Source of the DNA: Acidobacteriota bacterium
Lineage (GTDB): Bacteria > Acidobacteriota > Terriglobia > Terriglobales > Acidobacteriaceae
DNA length: 24,456 bases
Direction: 5' to 3'
NCBI GenBank assembly: GCA_028873155.1
Contig: JAGWML010000016.1
Coordinates: forward strand, 1 to 24,456
Position 1 is the stretch's first letter. Every line of letters begins with the position of its first letter. Positions 6,706-16,677 of the stretch are shown here, piece by piece. The notes below the pieces were generated by a model that was not told where the DNA came from, did no database searches, and was given only the letters and a program-made list of their open reading frames with translations. Position numbers and translations under genes: made by a program.

Positions 6706-7515
6706 CTAGGGGTTTCTCCAGAAGAACCACGCGGCCATGGTGAGGCCGATCAAGACAACGATCCCGCGCAGCACCGGTTGCGGCACCTTGCGCGCAAGGC
6801 TGGCCGAAGTGTAACCGCCGATGCCGGCCGCAATCATGGCCAGCAGGCAATAGCGCCAGACTACCTGCCCGTTGAAGACAAAGATGAGAAACGCAATGCC
6901 GTTGGCCATGGTGGTGGAGACCACTTTCAGCGCATTGATCTCATGCAGATTCTCGAGTCCGAAGAGGGAGAGCAGCGTGATGAGGACAAAGCCCGCACCC
7001 GCGCCGAAGTAGCCGATGTAAAAGCAGACTACGGCCGTGGCCACAAACAGTGGAACCCGGCGTATGGTGTGTGCCTCGGTTGCGATCTGGCCGGCGCGCA
7101 CGGCGCGCAGCCTTTCCAGCCGGCGCGACACGGGGCCGCTGACGGCAAAGATGAGCGCGGCAATGAGGAGGAGCCACGGCACCAGATGCAGAAAGGTCAA
7201 CTGTGGTGTCATCAATAACACAATGGCGCCGGCCGTTCCGCCCAGCAGCCCGGCCAGCGCCATGGGCCACGCCAGTGGGATATTCTTGCGAATGTCTTCG
7301 CGGTAGGCGGCGATCGAGGTGAGCTGGCCGGGCCACAGGGCCACCGTATTGGTCGCGTTGGCCTGGATGGGCAGCATCTTCATGCTGAGCATGGCCGGAA
7401 AGAGCAGGAATGAGCCCCCGCCGGCTACGGCGTTGAGCAGACCGCCCAGGAAGGCAGCCACCGAAAGCCAGAGCCAGTGCCAGTCGATGTAAGCGGGAAG
7501 AGCAGCGAAGAGCAT
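6706..7515 (-). CDS. TauE/SafE family membrane exporter
   Basis: A 269-residue, roughly eight-helix membrane protein of the TauE/SafE family, whose members move sulfite, sulfoacetate and related organic anions across the inner membrane. The N-terminal signature LGGLLNAVAGGGSFLLFPA and the second repeat, with CFYIGYFGAGAGFVLITLL, are the two half-domains typical of the family. ATG 7515 is used because the protein then starts like its relatives. The frame stays open to 7902, but that extension is not membrane-like and overlaps the divergent phosphatase gene. It is the first gene of the operon with SemiSWEET and DUF971. No strong ribosome binding site precedes the ATG. The substrate is not determined. 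Confidence 0.87.
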   Translation of the reverse strand: MLFAALPAYIDWHWLWLSVAAFLGGLLNAVAGGGSFLLFPAMLSMKMLPIQANATNTVALWPGQLTSIAAYREDIRKNIPLAWPMALAGLLGGTAGAIVLLMTPQLTFLHLVPWLLLIAALIFAVSGPVSRRLERLRAVRAGQIATEAHTIRRVPLFVATAVVCFYIGYFGAGAGFVLITLLSLFGLENLHEINALKVVSTTMANGIAFLIFVFNGQVVWRYCLLAMIAAGIGGYTSASLARKVPQPVLRGIVVLIGLTMAAWFFWRNP

Positions 7516-7647
7516 CTTGAGGCATTGTATCGGACGGTCGACCACGGCGGTCTGCCACTCCGCATGAGCGAACACGTCGCAAGAAACTGCTACTGCTTCG
7601 CAAATGGCTGAGCGTATGCTCTTTCCATGCTTCCCCAGCGCCCGCCT

Positions 7648-7731
7648 CGCGCGGCGGGATTCTACAGACAGGAAGACGGCATCACTGTGTTGACGCTCGT
7701 ATTCGCTCCGGCGGAGGTGAGCCGTGCGTAA
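7648..7731 (+). pseudogene. C-terminal remnant of a third SpoIIE/PP2C phosphatase paralogue
   Basis: The codons here read RAAGFYRQEDGITVLTLV and on to a TAA at 7729-7731. The 27 residues match the last 27 of the phosphatase gene at 7724-9664 at 15 positions with no gap, including the metal-site region QED-ITVL and the ending AEV..A. The remnant overlaps the next start by 8 bases (GTGCGTAA), just as that gene overlaps the following one (ATGCTTAA). It also holds the ribosome binding site GGAGGT (7713-7718) with the same 5-base spacing. Upstream of about 7648 I see no further similarity. It reads as the tail of a deleted tandem copy, kept because it carries its neighbour's translation signal. 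A short ORF from ATG 7627 exists, but I doubt it is a functional protein. Confidence 0.72.
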
Positions 7732-9664
7732 GTTGGTTTTGCTGGCGATGGCCGCATTGACACTGCCTGCGTGCGCCCAAGTCTTCAACATGGAGCAGGA
7801 CCGCGTGCCGATGGCGCCATTGGCGGGCCTTATGCGGTTCCATACCGGCGACGATACCCGCTGGTCCGAGCCGGGCCTGGATGACTCCGCCTGGCCGCTC
7901 ATCTCTTCTTCAAACAGTTGGAGCGAACAAGGCTACAAAGATTACGGAGGCTTTGCCTGGTACCGCTTCAAACTGATTCTGCCCAGTAGCCACCGGCAGC
8001 TTGCTCTTTACGTTCCAAAAATCATGACCAGTTACCAGGTGTTTGCTGACGGCAAAATGATTGGATCGTTTGGAGGATTCCCGCCCGACGCGACCATCTA
8101 CAGCCTTCACCAGCACATCATCTTGCTGCCGCCAGAAAGAAACAGCCAGATGGAGATTGCCATCCGCGTATGGCACTGGCCGGGTTGGGCAATGTTCTAC
8201 GGCGGAGGATTCCCGGCTCCGCCTCGAATTGGGGATGTCGGTCAGTTGAAGCACTGGATGACCCTGCAGGACCGGGACACCTTCTGGGCACTGACTGCGC
8301 AGAACATCTCAGCGCTGCTCAATTTCCTCTACTGCGTCTCAGGTTTTGCTTTGTTGCTCATGCGCCCCAAAGAACGACTCTATCTTTGGTACGCGCTGGC
8401 CGGCTTCTGCTTCTGCGCTCAGCCCCTCTTGGACGATTACGGCGCATTTCACGACCTGCCGCAGTTCGCGATCGACGGGTCAACGAACGGATTCATGACT
8501 GCAGGGTTCTTCAGCTTTCTCGTGTTCGTCTGGATGATGACGGCAAAGCGAAACAAGATCTGGATCTGGATCGGCGTCGCCTACATGGCGCTGAACGCGA
8601 TGATGTGGACCGTCCCTGCGCTTCTCAATCTCCCCGTTTCCGTTGGCAACCTCATCTTAACCGCAGCCAACATCGTCGTCACAACCGGTCCCTTCATCAT
8701 GTTGTTCCAGGCGGCCAGAAGCGGCGACCCCGACGCGCGGCTCCTGCTCATTCCCGTGGGACTCAACACGCTGGCGAACTGGATCAATGGCGCGCTATGG
8801 GTGATCTTCACCGCGGGCTACGCATGGATTGAGCCTTACTGGACCCTCTGGAGCGGAACCTTCAACTGGCCGTTCCCATTCGGCCTCTACGATCTGTCGA
8901 TCTGGATTCTGTTGCTTGCGATTCTCGGCATCGTTGTACTCCGGTTCGCGCGCTCGCGTCATGAGGAAGACGTGCTGAAGAGTGAACTGGAGGCGGCGCG
9001 CGAGGTGCAGAGGGTGCTCGTTCCCGCGGAGAATCCGGCGATCCCCGGATTTCGAATCGAAAGCATCTATAAACCTGCCGGTGAGGTAGGCGGAGACTTC
9101 TTTCAGATCCTGCCGACATCTGCCGGAGGGGTTCTGCTGGTTATCGGCGATGTGAGCGGCAAAGGGATGCCCGCCGCGATGACCGTCTCTCTGCTCGTCG
9201 GCACCGTGCGCACGCTGGCCCACTACACGCAGAGCCCGGCTGAGATTCTGGGCGCAATGAACCAGCGTATGCTCGCCCGCTCCAACGGCGGGTTCACGAC
9301 CTGCCTCGTTGTCCGCATCAATCCTGACGGCACACTCACCGCGGCCAATGCAGGCCACCTCGCGCCGTATCTCAACGGCAAGGAGTTTGCGATCGACAGC
9401 GGTCTCCCGCTTGGACTTTCCGCGGAGTCTACCTACCAGGAGTCGGTGATCCGGCTGGCACACGGCACGCAGCTCACGCTCCTCACCGACGGCGTGATAG
9501 AAGCCCGCAACGCACGCGGCGAGCTCTTCGGCTTCGAGCGCACAGCGGCCATCTCCATCCAATCCGCCGAAGAGATTGCCGGTGCGGCCAAAGCCTTCGG
9601 CCAGGAGGACGATATTACCGTGCTCTCGCTGGCATTTTCGGCGGCGGAGGTGGTGCATGCTTAA
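7724..9664 (+). CDS. SpoIIE-type PP2C serine phosphatase with periplasmic sensor and 7 TM helices (copy 1)
   Basis: A 646-residue signalling phosphatase. A signal peptide (1-19) leads to a beta-sandwich-like periplasmic domain (about 20-185; LDDSAW, then WYRF, then YQVFADGKMIG), similar in pattern to carbohydrate-binding jelly rolls. About seven membrane helices follow (195-411), then a helical linker (412-436) and a PP2C/SpoIIE domain (440-640). Metal-binding acidic residues are in place: Asp458 in VGGDF, Asp476 in GDVSGKG, Asp589 in TDG and Asp629-Asp630 in QEDDIT. Such enzymes usually dephosphorylate STAS-domain anti-sigma antagonists, but no STAS or anti-sigma gene is in view. The GTG start is fixed by GGAGGT five bases upstream. 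It is translationally coupled to copy 2 through an 8-base overlap. Confidence 0.9.
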   Translation: MRKLVLLAMAALTLPACAQVFNMEQDRVPMAPLAGLMRFHTGDDTRWSEPGLDDSAWPLISSSNSWSEQGYKDYGGFAWYRFKLILPSSHRQLALYVPKIMTSYQVFADGKMIGSFGGFPPDATIYSLHQHIILLPPERNSQMEIAIRVWHWPGWAMFYGGGFPAPPRIGDVGQLKHWMTLQDRDTFWALTAQNISALLNFLYCVSGFALLLMRPKERLYLWYALAGFCFCAQPLLDDYGAFHDLPQFAIDGSTNGFMTAGFFSFLVFVWMMTAKRNKIWIWIGVAYMALNAMMWTVPALLNLPVSVGNLILTAANIVVTTGPFIMLFQAARSGDPDARLLLIPVGLNTLANWINGALWVIFTAGYAWIEPYWTLWSGTFNWPFPFGLYDLSIWILLLAILGIVVLRFARSRHEEDVLKSELEAAREVQRVLVPAENPAIPGFRIESIYKPAGEVGGDFFQILPTSAGGVLLVIGDVSGKGMPAAMTVSLLVGTVRTLAHYTQSPAEILGAMNQRMLARSNGGFTTCLVVRINPDGTLTAANAGHLAPYLNGKEFAIDSGLPLGLSAESTYQESVIRLAHGTQLTLLTDGVIEARNARGELFGFERTAAISIQSAEEIAGAAKAFGQEDDITVLSLAFSAAEVVHA

Positions 9665-11657
9665 ACGGCTCGCCGCGGGTATCTTTCTGATTGTCCTCTC
9701 TGCTTTAGCGCAGCCTTCAGCATCGAACCCACGGAGCTTCGACGCCACCGCCTTCGGCCAGCGCATCCCGCTCGGTCCCGACTGGCTCTTCTCGCCGGGC
9801 GACAACCTCGCCTGGGCCTCGCCTGCCTACGACGACAGCCACTGGCAGATTGTCTCCTCCAATAAGCAGATGTCCAACTACGGCATCCATGACATTCCCT
9901 ACGCCTGGTACCGCATTCATATCCGCCTGCGCCCCGGTGTGAGCGGCCTGATGGTGGGAACACAGCGTGTCTTCGGCAGCTACGAGATCTACGCCAACGG
10001 CGTCCGCATCGGCAGCGCCGGCCGCATTTCGGGCATACCCGTCTACGCCCAGCGCAATCTGGTCGTCATTCCCGTTCCCGCGCATCTGGTGTCACCGCAG
10101 GGTGAGCTGGTCCTTGCCCTGCGCTTCGCACTGGAAGCAACCGGCCCGAACGGACGTGGTACCGACACGCCGATCGGGCCAGGCGGCGGCGGTTCCGCCA
10201 TTTATCTCCTGAGCGCCGAGTCCGCCGCCCGCGAAATGAGTTATGTGGATGCTCACAATACGGCGGATTTGTGGGCACTTGCCTGCCTCAGTCTGCTCAT
10301 CGGCCTTGTGGCGATCGCCTTGTACAGCACCATGCGCAGTCAGAAAGAGTATCTTGCCTGTGCGGTCTTCCTCTTCGCTGAAAGCGGATATTTGCTGACT
10401 AGCATAGGGACGCTTCTACACGCGCACACACAAACGTCCACAGGAGTGCTCTTCAGCTTTTTCGCAATCGTCAACGTTGCTGTGATTGAATTCGTCCGTC
10501 TGGTCCTTCGCATACCGCGCTCGCGGTGGCTCCTGGGCCTGGAGATCGCCTCCTTTGTTGGGGCATTTGCAGGCGTCAACAACGACATCGGCCTGATTCC
10601 TGCGTCCTACGGCGTTATCGTCCAGTATCTTCCCGACCTGATCGTCCTTATCCTGCTGCCTGTGCTGCTGGTGCGGGCCAGCCTGCGCGGCAATCGCGAA
10701 GCGTGGGTCCTGCTGCCCGCCGTGCTGCTCCGCGGACTGGATCGCTATTGGAGCTTTTCCTTGATCATGGCCCGTCTGAGCGGGCTGGCCAGCACGTTGG
10801 AATATCCTCCTGTGCTGCACATCGGCAGCTACACCACCACTCTCCGCAGCTTTGACGGATTTGTCTTCTTCATCACCATCCTCCTCTTCCTCGTGGTTCG
10901 GACCGTTGGCATCGCCCGCGAGCGCGCCCGCGCTGCCGATGAACTGGAAGCCGCGCGCAGCGTACAGCAGGTTCTTATTCCAGAGGAAATTCCCAAAATA
11001 CCCGGCTTCACCATCCAAAGCGTGTACAAGCCTGCGGGTCAGGTCGGTGGTGACTTCTTCCAAATCCTGCCGCTCGACCAGGGCGGCGTCCTTGTCGCCA
11101 TCGGCGACGTCAGCGGCAAAGGCATGCCCGCTGCCATGACTGTCTCCTTGCTGGTGGGCACAGTGCGCACGCTGGCGCACTACACGCAAAGCCCCGGAGA
11201 GATTCTAGCCGCCATGAACCAGTGCATGCTGGCACGCAGCAATGGAGGCTTCACCACCTGTCTCATCCTGCGCGCCGATCCCGACGGGACGCTCACCATG
11301 GCCAACGCCGGCCATCTCGCGCCGTATCTGAACGGAGAGGAACTGCCGATTGAATCTGGTCTGCCGCTGGGTCTGGCAGCAGGCTCGGAGTATGCCGAAA
11401 GGAGATCTCGGGTCGAACCGGAGAGCCGGCTCACACTCATGACGGACGGCGTGATAGAAGCTCGCAACGCACGCGGCGAGCTCTTCGGCTTCGAGCGCAC
11501 CGCTGCCATCTGCACGCAGCCCGCCGAGGAGATTGCCCGTGCCGCCCAGGCCTTTGGCCAGGAAGACGACATTACTGTGCTCACCCTGACGAAGCTTGCC
11601 GGCGCTCCCGCAAGCGCGCCTGAGGCTCAGCCTGTCCCAAGCCTGGTCCCTGCCTGA
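9657..11657 (+). CDS. SpoIIE-type PP2C serine phosphatase with periplasmic sensor and 7 TM helices (copy 2)
   Basis: A 666-residue tandem paralogue of the preceding gene with the same order: signal peptide (1-19), beta-sandwich sensor (about 25-195; YDDSHW, WYRI, YEIYANGVRIGSAG), about seven membrane helices (203-420), helical linker (420-441) and PP2C domain (445-650). The catalytic acids Asp466, Asp484, Asp597 and Asp637-Asp638 are all kept. The phosphatase domains are very alike, while sensors and membrane parts have diverged widely, so the two copies probably read different signals into one output. ATG 9657 is chosen over an upstream in-frame start at 9576, because it has GGAGGT at 9646-9651 and a proper signal peptide. 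A Pro/Ala-rich tail of about 18 residues is unique to this copy. Confidence 0.9.
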   Translation: MLKRLAAGIFLIVLSALAQPSASNPRSFDATAFGQRIPLGPDWLFSPGDNLAWASPAYDDSHWQIVSSNKQMSNYGIHDIPYAWYRIHIRLRPGVSGLMVGTQRVFGSYEIYANGVRIGSAGRISGIPVYAQRNLVVIPVPAHLVSPQGELVLALRFALEATGPNGRGTDTPIGPGGGGSAIYLLSAESAAREMSYVDAHNTADLWALACLSLLIGLVAIALYSTMRSQKEYLACAVFLFAESGYLLTSIGTLLHAHTQTSTGVLFSFFAIVNVAVIEFVRLVLRIPRSRWLLGLEIASFVGAFAGVNNDIGLIPASYGVIVQYLPDLIVLILLPVLLVRASLRGNREAWVLLPAVLLRGLDRYWSFSLIMARLSGLASTLEYPPVLHIGSYTTTLRSFDGFVFFITILLFLVVRTVGIARERARAADELEAARSVQQVLIPEEIPKIPGFTIQSVYKPAGQVGGDFFQILPLDQGGVLVAIGDVSGKGMPAAMTVSLLVGTVRTLAHYTQSPGEILAAMNQCMLARSNGGFTTCLILRADPDGTLTMANAGHLAPYLNGEELPIESGLPLGLAAGSEYAERRSRVEPESRLTLMTDGVIEARNARGELFGFERTAAICTQPAEEIARAAQAFGQEDDITVLTLTKLAGAPASAPEAQPVPSLVPA

Positions 11658-11684
11658 GCGATCACCTTGCTTCTACATCCCATC

Positions 11685-11711
11685 TTTATCATTGATAAAT
11701 AAGCATTTATC
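11685..11711. promoter_or_regulatory. Overlapping inverted repeats (TTTATC/GATAAAT) upstream of hsp20
   Basis: TTTATC (11685-11690), GATAAAT (11694-11700) and ATTTATC (11705-11711) form two overlapping perfect inverted repeats, 6+3+6 and 7+4+7, sharing the middle arm. The AT-rich block contrasts with its GC-rich surroundings. It may be an operator with alternative dimer sites. It also lies 28 bases after the phosphatase stop, so a weak terminator role is possible. Confidence 0.4.
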
Positions 11712-11723
11712 GACTCTGTCAAT

Positions 11724-11746
11724 ATATTAGTGTTGTGCACTCATAT
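11724..11746. promoter_or_regulatory. Nine-base inverted repeat with one mismatch in the hsp20 promoter region
   Basis: ATATTAGTG (11724-11732) and CACTCATAT (11738-11746) pair at eight of nine positions around TTGTG. It lies about 100 bases before the hsp20 start. It is not a CIRCE element (TTAGCACTC-N9-GAGTGCTAA) and not a HAIR element, so if it is an operator the regulator is not HrcA or HspR. Confidence 0.4.
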
Positions 11747-11786
11747 TTTATGAATCTCTTATGCTATAGTTGAATCGAACGAAGAG

Positions 11787-11810
11787 AGCGGCAGGGCACG
11801 CCCTGCAGCT
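11787..11810 (+). promoter_or_regulatory. GC-rich hairpin in the likely hsp20 5' leader
   Basis: GCAGGGC (11791-11797) and GCCCTGC (11800-11806) pair perfectly around AC. AGC and GCT extend the stem past one G/A mismatch. The hairpin ends 23 bases before the ribosome binding site GGAGGA (11834-11839) and would fold at the 5' side of the leader. It could stabilise the transcript or be part of a temperature-sensing leader, but I see no segment in it that pairs with the ribosome binding site. Confidence 0.4.
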
Positions 11811-11846
11811 CATACTTCGAATGAATTGCATCTGGAGGATGAAATC

Positions 11847-12287
11847 ATGGCTATCACGCGTTGGGATCCGTTTCGTGAAGTGGTTGCATTGCAGAACCGC
11901 ATGAACTCGCTCTTTGGTGGATTGAGGGAGGGCGAGGCGCCGATGACGACTGCTAGTTTTGTGCCGGCCGTCGATATCTATGAGGACGCGCAGAAGGTTG
12001 TCCTCAAGCTCGAGGTGCCGGGGATTGAGGAGAAGGACCTGGACATCCGCGTGGAGAACAACACGCTGACTGTAAAGGGCGAGCGCAAGTTCGAGAAGGA
12101 GGAGAAAGAGGAGAACTTCCATCGAATTGAGCGGAGCTATGGAAGCTTCTACCGTGCCTTCACCTTGCCGTCCACCGTGGACACGGAAAATGTCGGCGCC
12201 AGCTACAACGCGGGCGTCCTGAGGCTTGAGCTGAAGAAGAAGCCCGAGGCGCAGCCCAAGCAGATCAAGGTCAACGTGGCTGCGTAA
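11847..12287 (+). CDS. hsp20: Small heat shock protein, Hsp20/alpha-crystallin family
   Basis: A 146-residue ATP-independent holdase that binds unfolding proteins in the cytoplasm and passes them to disaggregases. The N-terminus (ITRWDPFREV) and the alpha-crystallin domain (about 40-135) are typical, with FVPAVDIYED, VPGIEEKDLDIRVENNTL, VKGER, and late AGVLRLELKKK. Many members end with an I-x-I/V motif; here IKVNV near the C-terminus fits. GGAGGA lies seven bases before ATG 11847. It precedes clpB on the same strand, the natural partner for refolding aggregates, but a terminator separates the two. The leader upstream holds several inverted repeats that may regulate it. Confidence 0.95.
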   Translation: MAITRWDPFREVVALQNRMNSLFGGLREGEAPMTTASFVPAVDIYEDAQKVVLKLEVPGIEEKDLDIRVENNTLTVKGERKFEKEEKEENFHRIERSYGSFYRAFTLPSTVDTENVGASYNAGVLRLELKKKPEAQPKQIKVNVAA

Positions 12288-12351
12288 GCAGTCACGGGCC
12301 CGGGCCGCGGGTTCGTGCCTTACCAGGCTTGCCTGCGGCTTAGGGTTCTAC

Positions 12352-12395
12352 GCGCCGGGTAGGGTTTAACTTCGCCCCCCGGCGCTTCTCTTTTA
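12352..12395 (+). terminator. Rho-independent terminator after hsp20
   Basis: GCGCCGGG (12352-12359) and CCCGGCGC (12378-12385) form a perfect 8-bp stem, followed by TTCTCTTTTA. The loop of 18 bases is long. Position, stem and T-rich tail fit an intrinsic terminator for hsp20, so clpB should have its own promoter in 12396-12495. Confidence 0.7.
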
Positions 12396-12509
12396 TGAGG
12401 ACCAGGGCGGAGTGTAGCGGCATTTTTAAGAAGTCACAGGGAGATACTGGACGCTGGCGTCCGGAAGGCCGAAGCTGGGTGCTGAAGTCTGGGGCAAGGA
12501 GCTGTTCGT

Positions 12510-15134
<2,625 letters not shown>

Positions 15135-15186
15135 CCACCTGCGCCGGGGCCGACGCCGCTTGTGCGCGCCACCGCTGAATAGGGGG

Positions 15187-16311
15187 TCACACCTTGACGA
15201 GCGCATCCTTGCCCACGCGGACGCGGAAGCGCTTGTCGAGGACAGCCAGCTTTTCAGCGATGCCGGTGTACTCCAGCTCGGACATGGGCAGCATTGCGGT
15301 GCCGAAGAAGCCCTGACGGCGCATCTCCATGGTCTTTTTGGCGACGCGATGGCGGACCGTGTCCCAGAAGGGATGCGCGAAGTTGTCGACCGGCTCTGTG
15401 AGCTTGCCCTGGCGGACGCAATAGCCGGCGCAGCTGACGATGGGCGGGCCGTCGAAATAACTGATGCCGCTGTTGAGCTTGACGGGCATGAGCGGTACCT
15501 GATGCGAGCCGCGCATGCCGCCGCCGACGAAGTGGCCGTGGGCAAAGGGCGCGAGGATCTCGCCAGTCGCCGGGAAGTTCATCTGCGCGCGCACGAGCAT
15601 GACGGGGTCATCTTTGCCGGTGTACTTGCCTGCGATGTTGTGGAGGCGCGAGGTAGCGACGGAGACGGCCTGCTCGCCGGTGGCGCGCGACCAGACGGAC
15701 TCGACGACATAACGCTCGGGATCACGCAGCAGCGCGGCGATGTCGTAGAGATCTTCGGGCGAGTTGAGCTCGATGATGCGATCGCCTTCGGAGTAGCCAA
15801 CGTCCATGATGACGAAGCGGAAGCCATTGGAGATCTTGGGCGAGAGGATGAGCCCCGGCGTGTTCATCGGATCGACGAATGCGAGGTAGAGCGGCAGGTT
15901 GTAGGCGCCGGGATCGGTCTTGTCTGCAGCGAAGAAGAGAAATGGTTCGGCTGTTCGCTCGTCGAATTCCATCTCCGCTACGGCGGGGCCCATGCCTTTG
16001 ACGTTGCCGGAGAAGGCGTCTTTGAGCAGGTCCTGACCAGCACCGTAGAGGCCCTGGGTGCGTGCGGTGTCGGTACCGGCACGGAACGCGTCCCACGCCA
16101 GCTGATGAATCTGCGGGCTGTCTTCGCCGTATGTGTGGGTCATGAGGATGGCGATGTCATCCCCGGTGTGGCTGATGGAGTAATCCAGCAGAAGCCTGGA
16201 GGCGCGCTCGGCGATATATGCCTTGACCGTGGCCAGGAGGAGCTGGGATGGAGCGACGTGTCCCCCGATGGAGCCGATGTCTGCCTTGATGATGCTAAGG
16301 GTTGTTTTCAT
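15187..16311 (-). CDS. fbp: Fructose-1,6-bisphosphate aldolase/phosphatase, archaeal type
   Basis: A bifunctional gluconeogenic enzyme (class V FBPase) that condenses triose phosphates and hydrolyses the resulting fructose 1,6-bisphosphate in one remodelling active site. The 374-residue chain starts with TTLSIIKADIGSIGGH (Asp11, His18). It has HTGDDI (Asp51, Asp52), AADKTDPGAYNLPLY and KYTGKDD. In the last motif Tyr230, Lys233, Asp234 and Asp235 match, one position offset, the catalytic Tyr229/Lys232/Asp233/Asp234 reported for the Thermoproteus enzyme. Lys233 would form the Schiff base. The family is best known in archaea and deep-branching thermophilic bacteria. The gene appears to be a single unit, convergent with clpB, with GGGGTGAG just before the ATG. 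Confidence 0.95.
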   Translation of the reverse strand: MKTTLSIIKADIGSIGGHVAPSQLLLATVKAYIAERASRLLLDYSISHTGDDIAILMTHTYGEDSPQIHQLAWDAFRAGTDTARTQGLYGAGQDLLKDAFSGNVKGMGPAVAEMEFDERTAEPFLFFAADKTDPGAYNLPLYLAFVDPMNTPGLILSPKISNGFRFVIMDVGYSEGDRIIELNSPEDLYDIAALLRDPERYVVESVWSRATGEQAVSVATSRLHNIAGKYTGKDDPVMLVRAQMNFPATGEILAPFAHGHFVGGGMRGSHQVPLMPVKLNSGISYFDGPPIVSCAGYCVRQGKLTEPVDNFAHPFWDTVRHRVAKKTMEMRRQGFFGTAMLPMSELEYTGIAEKLAVLDKRFRVRVGKDALVKV

Positions 16312-16677
16312 GGCTCACCCCCGTGTCTAGTAGACGTACCGCCAAACGAAACGCTGAGCGGTGATGAATGTCACCTTGCGAGCCCAGAAGGCGACAAGGA
16401 TTTGGACACGCGGGCCGAAAAGCAATGCGGAGTGTCGATTGCGGCGGACCGGCTGCGAGGCGAGGGAATGATCTGCGAGCGAGGGCTGAGGACCCGTGCG
16501 ATGCCTACCACGCAAACGAGACGGCGCGCAAAGAGGGTTTGCGCGGTTGGTGAAGTTGCTGAAGCGGATTTGGAACGGGGGACAAGTTGGCGGCTATGCA
16601 TCCAACGTGTCCACTGCGCACACGCCTTGGATGAGATACACCGGCGTTGAGGCTCGGTGAGATGTTCGACTTGGTGG
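16312..16677. other. Gap of 366 bases with no supportable gene
   Basis: This stretch lies upstream of fbp and downstream of mutS2, both on the minus strand, so it should hold the fbp promoter and any mutS2 terminator. I find no convincing -10/-35 pair. An 11-base palindrome GTCTAGTAGAC sits at 16325-16335, 14 bases before the fbp start. A 62-codon frame at 16515-16327 (minus) has a GTG start and no family resemblance, and I do not call it. Confidence 0.5.

Noticed and set aside
7516..7902. N-terminal extension of the TauE-like protein
   Set aside because: The extension is polar, overlaps the divergent phosphatase gene and its ribosome binding site, and relatives start near 7515.
8795..9805. 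Minus-strand frame of 336 codons opposite the phosphatase genes
   Set aside because: It has no recognisable domain and covers conserved PP2C coding sequence on the other strand.
11724..11746. Possible CIRCE element for HrcA at hsp20
   Set aside because: The arms (ATATTAGTG, CACTCATAT) and the 5-base spacer do not fit the CIRCE arms or 9-base spacer. It is kept only as an unassigned repeat.
16327..16515. Small minus-strand frame of 62 codons upstream of fbp
   Set aside because: It has a GTG start, no ribosome binding site and no family resemblance. It could be real, but nothing in the sequence supports it.
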